Under the pieces are notes generated by a model, which ran no database searches, was not told the origin of the DNA, and was given only the letters and a program-made list of their open reading frames with translations. From Megachile rotundata (taxonomy: Eukaryota > Arthropoda > Insecta > Hymenoptera > Megachilidae), in contig NC_134997.1 of the NCBI RefSeq assembly GCF_050947335.1, positions 9,858,001 through 9,922,000 on the forward strand: a stretch of DNA of 64,000 nt, read 5' to 3'. Positions within the stretch are counted from its first letter, which is position 1. The number at the start of each line of letters is the position of its first letter. A program made the translations under genes and the position numbers. This document shows positions 1 through 11,100 of this stretch, in pieces.

Positions 1-575
1 TAGATAACCACCCGCTGGGTTACTACGCGTTAGATAACCACGCGTAGTATTTACTATGGATTGGATTTCCACGCGTTGTGTTAACTGCACGCTAGATTTC
101 TACGCGTTAGATAACCACGCGCTCGGTTACTACGCGTTAGATAGCCACGCGTTGTATTTACTATGGATTGGATTTCCACGCGTTGTGTTAACTACACGCT
201 AGATTTCTACGCGTTAGATAACCACGCGCTGGGTTACTACGCGTTAGATTACTACCACTGAGTTACCACGCGTTGCATTTACCACACGTTAGATTTCTAC
301 GCGTTAGATAGCCACGCGCTGGATTACCACGCGTTAGGTAACCACGTGCTGCATTACCATGCGTTAGATAACCACGTGCTGGATTACCACGCGTTGTATT
401 TGGTACGCGTTGGGTACTCACTCGTTAGATAACCGCGTGTAGTATTTACTATGGATTGGATTTCCACGCGTTGCGTTAACTACACGCTAGATTTCTACGC
501 GTTAGATAACCACACGCTGGGTTACTACGCGTTAGATTACTACCACTAGTTACCACGAGTTGCATTTACCACACG
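1..575 (-). repeat. 15-bp ACGCGT minisatellite array 1 (reverse orientation)
   Basis: Tandem 15-bp units of the form GTTAGATAACCACGC occupy the left edge almost without interruption, nearly every unit holding ACGCGT or a one-base variant. Read on the minus strand the units match the GGTAATTCNACGCGT consensus of the arrays at 18.7, 21.5, 33.6 and 35.0 kb. A composite block marked by TATGGATTGGATTTCC recurs near 55, 163 and 450, so a higher-order unit of several 15-mers was duplicated. The array probably continues beyond the window. Confidence 0.9.
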
Positions 576-660
576 TTAGATTTGTACATTATTAGTATAC
601 TGTTGTTAGTAATTACTGTTGTTAGGGATTGCAATTACTCTTTTATAATTAATATTTTAC

Positions 661-1391
661 CTTGTCACCTTTCTCCTCGTCAACAACATGGTGGTCCTCC
701 TGGTACTTCGTGCCTCCTCCTTTCTCCTCTTCTTTATTTTCAACTGTTTTCAAATTAATTTCAATATAATAAGTTATAAAATTTTGCAAGAAATTCTCCT
801 TTACAGAGTCTCTTTTTATAGAAAATTATGTGTCTACATATTTAAATACATGACAACAATTATCTGTTACAATGATATTATTTATAAACCTTGATAATCC
901 TCATCAGTGATTTTGATGAAAAATTAAACATTTTACAAAAAATCTTGAAATTACATGTTATTAGAAATGATATGCATGAAATTTTATAACTTCAACAAAT
1001 ATTTTATTACAACTTAAAATTTAAACCACTATTTCTTCTAATAGTACATTTGATAAATGTACACTTGATAAATGTACACTTGATAAATGCACATTTGATA
1101 AATGTACACTTGATAAATGCACATTTGATAATTGTACATTTGATAAATTTCAATTTTATATTTACCCTGTGGGAAAATTATTTCTCCAAAGAATTAAAAT
1201 ATTTTTGAAATGTATATAAATTAAAAATGAGACTGTACAATTTACAATTAACAATTATCACCTTTATGTTCACTAGCAGCAGTTTCAAGGTCACCTTTAA
1301 ACCGGAAGTCGCTGGGAACCTTAACAATTCTCTTCCCAGCCAAAGAATCAAAAATAGCGAAAAGTAAGATGAATCCTATCACAGGTTTCAT
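661..1391 (-). CDS. Secreted Lys/Glu/Gly/His-rich protein, DUF4779-like, 5' part only
   Basis: Two exons join in phase. Exon 1 (1391-1262) opens with MKPVIGFILLFAIFDSLAG, a clear signal peptide, and continues KRIVKVPSDFRFKGDLETAA; it ends phase 1 at AAAG|GTGATA. Exon 2 (743-661) follows the acceptor ..AAAACAG and encodes ENKEEEKGGGTKY, then QEDHHVVDEEKGDK, ending phase 0 at AAG|GTAAAA. The EKGGG..HHVVDEEKGDK style resembles recalled insect DUF4779-type Gly/Lys/His-rich secreted proteins, whose role is unknown. The rest of the gene lies left of the window, beyond the 15-bp array. Reading exon 1 straight on gives a stop four codons later, so a short unspliced peptide is the alternative. Exon structure is fairly secure; the family name less so. 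Confidence 0.6.
1030..1150. repeat. 15-bp AT-rich tandem repeat
   Basis: About eight copies of AAATGTACACTTGAT with G/A and CA/TT variants. It lies in the first intron of the DUF4779-like gene and shares the 15-bp period, but not the sequence, of the ACGCGT family. Confidence 0.85.
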
Positions 1392-1481
1392 TTTAATTAT
1401 TATTATTAATGTGAGCAGAAATATTAGCGATGATGAAGAAACACGAACGATACAAAAGTGACGCAGTCAAGTTAATTCGAA

Positions 1482-1518
1482 CACTGAAGATCGCACAGAT
1501 TCGAGAGAGAAATTTATG
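1482..1518 (-). promoter_or_regulatory. Candidate core promoter of the DUF4779-like gene
   Basis: On the minus strand a TATA-like CATAAAT (1518-1512) is followed about 30 bp later by TCAGTG (1487-1482), a good arthropod initiator match. This would give a 5' leader of roughly 95 nt before the ATG at 1391. Inference from motif spacing only. Confidence 0.4.
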
Positions 1519-2137
1519 GACACCGTGATTCTTCTGTCCGATACTTTTTTCGTGTTAATCCGGAGAAACAACATGACCACTTTTGTTTCCTTTGTTCACC
1601 GCATCGAAGAAAGTTCTTCCGAATGACAAGCGGAAAACGATGTTTCTCTTCGCTTTCTCTCGATCATTTTTCTTTTGGCGACGCGAAGAAAGTTCATTGT
1701 CGGAATTCGCTTTCTATTGCAGTGAACATTCTTTACAATTAAATATTATTAAATACACAACTATTCAATATTAAAATTAATTTAAATCTTAACAGATTAA
1801 TTTTTAAAAAAATGGTGAAAATATTTTACAATGGTTTTTGAAATTTTGCTAAAAAAAATTAACTTGATACAAATGAAATTTTAGTGCTTAGATCTTACTA
1901 GGACTTAATACAATAATAATACAATATATTTACATCAGATAAAAATGATAAATAAGTATTTTGTTGGTTTAATGTTATTTCCAGGATAAGTAACAGCTTG
2001 AAATGAAAGACGACTATAATGCAAGGTGCACATCGATTTTTTCTTTATAGCTGCTCTTCAGAAACATGTTATTTTTGCGGGAGAAACGCGATTCCCCGGG
2101 ATGTTGACATTTCGCAGTTTCCTTGAATTAACATCCT

Positions 2138-5100
2138 TCACTTATTCTTCCTGTGTTGTCCCTGGAACAACTTTGAAACTTCCGGTAGTTGAGAATGGGA
2201 AGTCCCTGCAAAAGTGACAGTGAAATTTTTATAAGCTGTTCCTGAAATTATATTTCTGTATTGATCATTTGTAATACTGATTATTATTCAATTACAAAAA
2301 CAATCATAATTAAATCATTAATTATTAAAATGCCAATTATAGCATTATTAATTGTATTGTACAGATCAATAAATTATTGTCCAGCAATTTGGTTGAAAAT
2401 TTATAGTGAACTCAGTACAAAAACATTTCTCAGTTTGTAAATTATAACAAAATAAACAATTTATTCTAATATTATTTTAACACTCAATTATTCAATTATA
2501 AAAACATTCATAATTAAATCATTAATTATTAAAACACCAATTATTGCATTATTAATTGTATTGTACAGACAATTTAAACTACTATGCAGCTAAAGAATTT
2601 GTTTAAAAATTTACAGTAAACACAGTATAAAAATATTTACAAAGATTCCTCACCTTATAAATTATAACAGAATAAACAATTTATTCTAATATTATTTTAA
2701 CAGAACAAACAATTTATTCTAATATTATTTTAACAGAACAAACAATTTATTCTAACCTTACTTTAACAAAATAAATATAATTCATATTAATCAGAATAAA
2801 TATAATTCATCCGAAATGAATATAATTTTCAATTTAAAAAAAAAATAATTAAAAGAAAGTAATCGTTTCGCCAAAATAATTCGGAAAAGGTTAAAAATCT
2901 TTCGTCATGTAATCAGATTGTCCCCTTCCCGTGAAAACAGAATCACGAATCAAAGAGAATGAAACAAAAAAGCTGACAAATAAAAAATAGGGGTTCGATG
3001 ATCATCCCCCTGGATGCACCAAGTAAACAGCAGCTACAATTGACTGTGTAGTGGATGAAGCTGCAGTGCAAACAGCTGCTTTTTTTCCACCCTCGTTTCT
3101 ATTGCTTCCGCCAACCCGTGCCTCTCCTCCTCTCGTAAGCCTTAAGAGAGAACATTTTAATACAGGTTGCAGTTTAATGAATTTCTCAGCTTAATGAATT
3201 AATCGACCTTAATACCGTCGCTTTTACCGCGAAGAGGTTGTAAGTACAATCTTCCGTGACGTCTCTTACGACATCATCAAGATGGAATCAAAGGAATATC
3301 TTCTTCTTAACCTTTCGAAGACAATGTCCTGAAAAAAAGGAAAATTAGATTGAAAATCGGAGGAGGTTTTATTAATTGTATTTTTAATTAAATGGACCTT
3401 AAGTTTGCAGAATCGATCTGGAAATCCATGCGATAAGGGGATCGTAACTTTTAGGAGCTATTTGAAGAGGTTATAAAAATCGTATGAGCGGAATATCAAT
3501 GACGAGCGAGTTACGATCAATAAGTGATCGAAAATAATTTAAGAATCTGTGCTTCATGAAAATTTTATGGAAATTTGTGTATGAGAGTAATAGTTGAAAT
3601 TATATTCTTGAAGGTACTAAAATATTTATATTTTAGAATTTAATATTTATAACACTTCAGAATATAATATTTATAATATTTTAAAATGTAATATTTATGA
3701 CATCTTAGAGCATAATATTTATAATATTATACAACATAATATTTATAGTATTTTAGAACATAATATTTATAATATTTGAGAATGTAATATAACATAAAAT
3801 ATCACTTGAGAAAATTATAACCTAAATGTTTCAAAAGACACATTCATTACTTCCACATTTCATTTACACTTTTTAACTCTGTTTCATGTTCACACATTAA
3901 ATGCAACTTGACTTTGTACGTCTTTAAAAGCAATCGTTTAAGTTATCAGTATCCACTTTGTTCTCCTTTTGTAGTGTCGACGGGAAACCCGCTAAAAATT
4001 GCACCGCCAATTTCAGTTCGCAAACCACCGTGAACTCGTCAAAAGGAAGTCGTAAATATTTTGCCTTTTGTTCGAGCTTATTGTCGATTTCATTGAATCG
4101 AGTTTAATTAATAAGTGTACACGTCTGTTAAATTTTTAACAATTCGCAATTATTTTTTATTTTGTAGTTAGTGATTGTATCAAGTACGATTACAATTGTG
4201 TCACTTGTATTAAAGTATTATTCTTAACTTGTAATAATTTTTTACTATTTTCAGGTATACATTACTATAATTAAATGTCAAGATTTTGTCTGCAAGAAGT
4301 CTTCAAGTTTGATGAGAATTTTAAGCTGAGCTTCCTTTCAAAAGTTATGTGTAGGTAAGGTTGGGTATTTAGAGGTAAGGTTAGATATTTAAGGGTGAGG
4401 TTAGGTATTTTCAGTAAGGCTAGGTATTTTAGAGATTACTTTGACACTGTACATAATGATATTCACTTCAATTTTTCTGTAGTTCGGACATTCAACTCTC
4501 GATGACGTTAACAGCACTTTTTGCAGAGTTCTTTTCGCACTTTACAGAACCCTACTCTATCTTCCATGAGATGGTAAAGTTGAACGCGCTTTAATTTTAA
4601 GAAGAATGTTCTGAAATTTATTATTAACAATATCTTGACTATTACGTGAGTTTAATAAATGATATAAAACGTGCACTTATTGAGCGAGCAAGCCGAAGGT
4701 GAGCGAAAAAATGAGGGTCCGAACACGCATATAAAAAAAATAAAAAAAATGAGTGTTTCGGCACTTTAACGACGTAGTATGGTTCCTGAGGCATTCAGAA
4801 ACAAATTTTTATTAGGGTTTGATGCGTTTTGATGCCTAATAAAGCCAGGAAATCAATTTTTGTCGAATTCGGTCCCAAAACGGTACAGGTGGCGCCATTT
4901 AACGACAAGCGGCGGAACTACGAAAAATTAAAATCTCGATTTTCTCAAAAACTAGGGACTTTTCCGAAATTCTGAGATATACAAATTGTTCCTTGTCGCC
5001 TACGGAATCGAACGAATGTAATTATAGCCTGCTAGGATAATTATTAAGGAAAATAGGAAAATAGCCCATTTCATGGACTAAAAAATTGGCGTCCATCTAG

Positions 5101-8100
5101 CGGTGAAAGTTGGAACTACGAAAATAGGAAATCTCGATTTTCTCGAAAACTGGGGACTTTTCCGAAATTCTGAGATATACAAATTGTTCCCTGTCGCCTA
5201 CGGAATCGAACGAAGGTAATTATAGCCTGCTAGGATAATTATTAAGGAAAATAGAAAAATAGCCCATTTCATGGACTAAAAAATTGGCGTCCATCTAGCG
5301 GTGAAAGTTGGAACTACAAAAATATAAAAATGCTATTTTCTCGAAAATTAGCGAACTTTGAGTACTTCTGAGGCTCAGAAATTGTTACGTGATCGCATTA
5401 GAATCAAAATAAAGCAATAAAAGTTTTCTGAAAGCTTTAATAAAGAAAATAAAAAAAATGTCATTTTATGGAGAAGATTTGTGGCGCCATCTAGCGGCGA
5501 AACTGCAAACTAAACTGAAAAAACGTATGTCCGAACACACAGTAAAGAGGTCAAATAAAAATTGATTTTCTGGGCTTAATAGGCACAAAAACGAATAATT
5601 TATTCAACAAAAGTTGCTTTAAAATGTCTAAAGAAGCACACTACGTCGTCAAAGTTGCAGAGTATTACTTTTTATATTTTTCCTTAATGCGTGTACGGAC
5701 ATACGTTTTTTCAGTTCAGTTCGCAGTTTCGCCGCTAGATGGCGCCACAAATTTTCTCCATAAAATGACATTTTTTTTATTTTCTTTATTAAAGCTTTCA
5801 GAAAACTTTTATTGCTTTATTTTGATTCTAATGCGTTCAGGTAACACTTTCTGAGCCTCAGAAGTACTCAAAGTTCGCTAATTTTCGAGAAAATAACATT
5901 TTTAAATTTTTGTAGTTCCAACTTTCACCGCTAGATGGACGCCAATTTTTTAGTCCATGAAATGGGCTATTTTTCTATTTTCCTTAATAATTATCCTAGC
6001 AGGCTATAATTACCTTCGTCCGATTCCGTAGGCGACAAGGAACAATTTGTATATCTCAGAATTTCGGAAAAGTCCCTAGTCTTTGAGAAAATCGAGGTTT
6101 TAATTTTTCGTAGTTCCGCCGCTCGCCGCTAGATGGCGCCACCTCTACCGTTTTGAACCGAATTCGACAAAAATTGATTTTCTGGCTTTATTAGGCATCA
6201 AATCGCATCAAACCCTAATAGAAATTTGTTTCTAAATCCCTCAGAAACCATACTACATCGTCAAAGTGCCGAAATATAAATTTTTTATTTTCGGCACTCA
6301 GCCGCCAGACGGCGCCAAGTATATAGTCCTTTTATGCAATTTAATTAATATAATTGATTTCATTAGTTCAATTACCTGTAAAATGAATTGAATTACATAG
6401 CAATGCAAGTTCAATTAACTTGCAATTGTTTTGACTGTACTTATCAATTTTTAACCATTCGTAGGCAAATTCTAGTTAACCTGGTTTCTGTCTGAGGCGC
6501 CATCTAGCGACAGAAGAGGAGAACTAATTAAACTGCTGTTTCAAAAGTGTGTAGTTCACCCTGTTCGCTGGAGAGATGGCGCCACAATTCCATTTTTTTT
6601 TTTATTTAATTAATATTGATTTTATTAATTAATATGTTATATATTTATTAATATTGATTCTATGATGTTTATAATGCATTCTGCAGATCCGAAGATGTGG
6701 ATTATATGTTCAGAACAGTTTTGCAGACTATATTGCCTCTCGTCGGCAATATAGAGAATGCTAAGAGGTAAAACAGATAGAGCAGATAAAACAGAACTCT
6801 GCACAATCATCAGTTAATAAAAATGGGATTCTTTTACCGTTTGATGGTAAATTTGCTAATATAAAATTTTAAACACATTATTAACATACAATTTTTTAAA
6901 TTGTTAAACTTTTTAACAAATCTACACAATTATCATTGAATGCAATTAAATAAATAAATAGGGAGAAACTTTTTAAACTTGATAAACTACTTACTGTTCT
7001 AAAATAGTGGCGCTGTGAGTTAAGCTAGTATATAACAAACCTGTGCTTTAAACCATTTCCCATAAATTGTAAAATTAATTTAATTATTTAAATCAAGTAA
7101 AATTTTATTACACCCTGAATGTATTTCAAAATTTGTCCAATGTTCAAAGCTTGAAAACGTTCTTTGATAAAACATAAATAATTACAATAATTTACAAGTT
7201 GACTATCAATTAATTATCCGCAGTTCAATAAAGGAGAATCGTGTTTTATCCAAGATTTACCTTCCTCCCTCAGTTCATTAACTCCCGAAAGCGTATCCTT
7301 TATTGCACCCTTATTTTTAGCATGTGGGTTATTGACCTCACGATATTGGTTTCCATTTTCATTTTCTTCCGCTGAAAATCTTGAACACGCGTTAATGTCC
7401 AACTTTATAGCCCTGTAATTTTAATCATTTACAACGTACATAAAATAAAAGTTTCCAAGAAAAGTTTATTACCAAAATCTGTAAACTCGTAGATCTTGTA
7501 ATTAAAAAAATTATCCGCAAATGAACGAGGTATTAGTGGACCTTTTTAATAAAAATTGTTTCGTTCATAAAGCAAGATAGTTCACCTGGCGATATAATAA
7601 AAAAGGGAACAATGAAAAAGACGTAAATATGTCGTTCCATGGTGTATGCGTAATAGCCTTAAACTTCGAGCGTAACTTTCTGAATAATTAAAGTTTATAC
7701 GCATTTATTGCTTATGCTAGCAACTTCTTTCTTTTCTCCTTTGCTTTTGATATTTAACTTTGTTAAATCACAGCGTGAGATTTCACTCGTTAAAAAAATT
7801 AACTCGTTATATTCAGAAAATGCAATTTAAATATATTTTCATAATTATTAACTTTTACACTTTTTTCATTAATTGTAATTTAATTTACTTCTCTAATTTA
7901 GCTTTATTTTAACATACATTCATTTATTTTAATTTATTAGATAAAATATTTAAATTAAAATTTATTTTGAACCTCTTGCATTAATTATAAATTTCTACAA
8001 TTATTTATAAAATATAATATAAATTATTTCTCTAATTTACCTTTCATCAAAAATTGAAAAAACATTAGAAATTATTTATTTAATAAAAGGAATGAGAGAA

Positions 8101-11100
8101 CGTATAAGTATGAAATTATGTATCATTAAATTGTAGATGCAAAAGAAAATAAAAATGTCAATGTTTTGAAATGTTCATATTTTATATTTTTCCGTGTTCC
8201 AACGTTTAAATATAGCAGTGAAATAATTGAAGATTGAAGTATCGATAAAAAGGTTGCGTAAATGGAATCAGAACGTTGATGGATTTTGATAAAATTAAAT
8301 TCGTGTTTCTACGGAAAATGGAGAAATGGTTTTATTACGACCTCACTTTTTAATTCAGATTTTTGTCACATAGCAATAACTCTATAGAAAGTTTCGAACG
8401 TCCATTATTTAAAAGTGGTTTATTTGACAGCAAATCGAAACATTTTATAGAGTCCTCTCAATTTATGGTCGTCTCTTGTAATACATTATTTTCAGGAATT
8501 TCAAGGGTCAACAATTTTTAAGAATCAAATTTTAAGAAATACGTAATGTTTGACGGTATATTTTTAAAATTTAAAGGATAATGTTTCAAAATTAAAAAAT
8601 GAAGTTTCAAGAAGTACGTCAGTAGTAACGTAACATAACCTAACCTAATTTAAAGTAAATCCAAATTAATAGTAACCTAACCTAACCAAACATAATTTAA
8701 TTTAAAGGAAATCTAAATTAGTAGTAATCTAAATAAATAATAATCTAAATGTATAGTAATCTCAGTTAATAGTAACCTAACTTGTTAGTAACCTAACCTA
8801 ACATTACCTACCATAACCTAACTCAAAATAAATCTAAATCAATACTAACCTACATAAACAATAACCTTAATGACTAGTAATTTCAGTTAATAGTAACCTA
8901 AATAAATAATAACCTAAATGAGTAGTAACCTAACCTCCAAACCTAGTATAACCTAACCTAATTTAAAATATATCTAAATAGATATTAACTTAAATAAATA
9001 ATAACCTGAATAAGTAACTACAGTTAATTTCCAAATCTATAGTTCCCTAAATTCACAACTCCCAATTTCCAAATCCGTAACTACTCAATTTCCAAATTCC
9101 CTAATTTCCAAATCCATAATTTCCCAAATTCACAGCCCCCAATTTCTAAATCCCCAACTTCTCAATTTCCAAATCTACAGTTCCCCAAATTCACAGCTCC
9201 CAATTTCCAAATCCCCAATAACCCAATTTCCAAATTCCCTAATTTCCAAATCCATAATTCCCCAAATTCACAGCCCCCAATTTCTAAATCCCCAACTACT
9301 AAATTTCCAAATTCCCCAATTTCCAAATCTATAGTTCCCCAAATTCACAACCCCCAATTTCTAAATCCCCAACTACTCAATTTCCAAATCCATAATTCCC
9401 CAAATTCGCAACTCCCAATTTCCAAATCCCTAACTCGTAAATTTCCAAATTCCCTAATTTCCAAATCCATAATTTCCCAAATTCACAGCCCCCAATTTCT
9501 AAATCCCCAATTACCCAATTTCCAAATTCCCTAATTTCCAAATCCATAATTCCCCAAATTTACAGCCCCCAATTTCCAAATCCATAATTCCCCAAATTCA
9601 CAGCCCCCAATTTCTAAATCCCCAACTACTCAATTTCCAAATTCCCTAATTTCCAAATCCATAATTCCCCGAATTCACAACCCCCAATTTCCACATTCCC
9701 TAATTTCCAAATCCCCAATTCCCCGAATCACCTCGCAATCTCCCAAATTCCCCGAAATAATCTAAAAATTCCCGCCCAAAAATTGCACCCCATTCAAGAA
9801 CCAGTACAACATTCAAATACACCATTCCAACAGCAACAAAGATAACACGGCTTAAAATTCAGCAAGAACTAACGAGAAATCAGTTTGTAACGATAAAAAT
9901 GTCCCCGGCGATGCCCGTCGCGTTAAATGGCACGTGTTAACTTGAATATTCATACACGTAGTAGTGTAACCGGCAATTTTCGAGCGATTTCGACGTTTAT
10001 GCAAAACGTATCCCGTTGTTGGCCATTGCGTCAGGGGAGGGTTCGAACGTTAAACGAACGAAGGAACCCATTTAACCCCGTACATCTGTAAAAATAAAAG
10101 AGCAACGACGCGAAATCGTGGCGTCGCCCACGGCCGGGATTGACGCGCTACGACATTTCACGCGCCTCGTTTGTCTTCCTTTTTTATTGCAAATGCATAT
10201 CGAACGTTGCCGGTGTAATGGCTTGTGATGCCCTCGTCGAACAGTGTGTTCGTTTCCTGACGAAACTTAACGCTTCTTCTCTAATTGATGCTTTGGCAAA
10301 TTGTTGTGACGAAGCTTCTTGTGCTTCAGGCGTTTTTGGATCTTTGGAAGATTTCGGGTGGGGTTAGGTTACTATTTGGTTAGGTTAGTATTAGTTAGGT
10401 GACTATTAGATTAGTGCTAATTTAGGGTTTAAGTTGGGTTACTATTAATTTAGATTTATTTTAAATTAGGTGAGGTTACTCCTAAGTTAGGTTACTACTC
10501 ATTTAGATTATTATTTATTTAGGTTACAATTAACTGAAGTTACTAGTCATTTAGGTTATTATTTATTTAGGTTAGTATTGATTTAGGTTTATTTTAAGTT
10601 AGGTTAAGTTATGGTAAGTTAGGTTAGGTTACTAACTTAGGTTTCGACTAACTGAAGTTACTACGTATTTAGGTTAGGTTAGGTAACTATTAGCTGAAGT
10701 TACTACTCATCTAGGTTATTTTTTATTCAATTTACTATTAATTTACAGTTATTTTAAATTAGGTTATGTCATGTTAGGCTACTCTTAGGTTACGTTACTA
10801 TTAAATGCGAGAATTGAGGTTATGGGAGTTGGTATTCAGGGAATTTAAGGAAATGTGGGATTGTGAATTTGGAGCATTATGTATTTGGAAGTATTTTACT
10901 TTGGAAATTAGAGAATTTGGAGATTTGACAACTTAAAAATTAAAAAGTTTGGAAAACATGAAAGTTCTGAAAATAAATTTCAAGTTTGAGCTCGTTACAG
11001 AAGCTTGACAGTAAAGGAAGCACTCGTACGGTTTCATTTTATGGATTCAAGTTGGATATCTAATTATCGTTTTGCAATCTCCGGACTAAACGAATGGTAC

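Larger units (their letters stand above)
4690..6310. mobile_element. Long inverted-repeat (foldback) element
   Basis: The sequence from about 4745 to 5540 reappears as its reverse complement from about 5690 to 6300, for example TTTCGGCACTTTAACGACGT at the left edge and ACATCGTCAAAGTGCCGAAA at the right. The left arm is longer because a roughly 197-bp segment (GGAACTACGAAAA...GCGGTGAAAGTT) is present twice (about 4910-5110 and 5110-5310) and once on the right. The central spacer contains a third, truncated copy of the arm end in the right-arm orientation. No transposase frame is visible. A MITE or foldback transposon is the best explanation; no target-site duplication was confirmed. Confidence 0.85.

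Noticed and set aside
10031..10045. GGTTCGAAC resembling a tRNA B box
   Set aside because: No A box at the proper distance and no cloverleaf could be drawn; no tRNA was found anywhere in the window.
10140..10367. 75-codon GC-rich plus-strand frame with several cysteines
   Set aside because: No signal peptide, no recognised motif, and its end runs into the TTAGG-like repeats; kept only as part of the GC-richer island.
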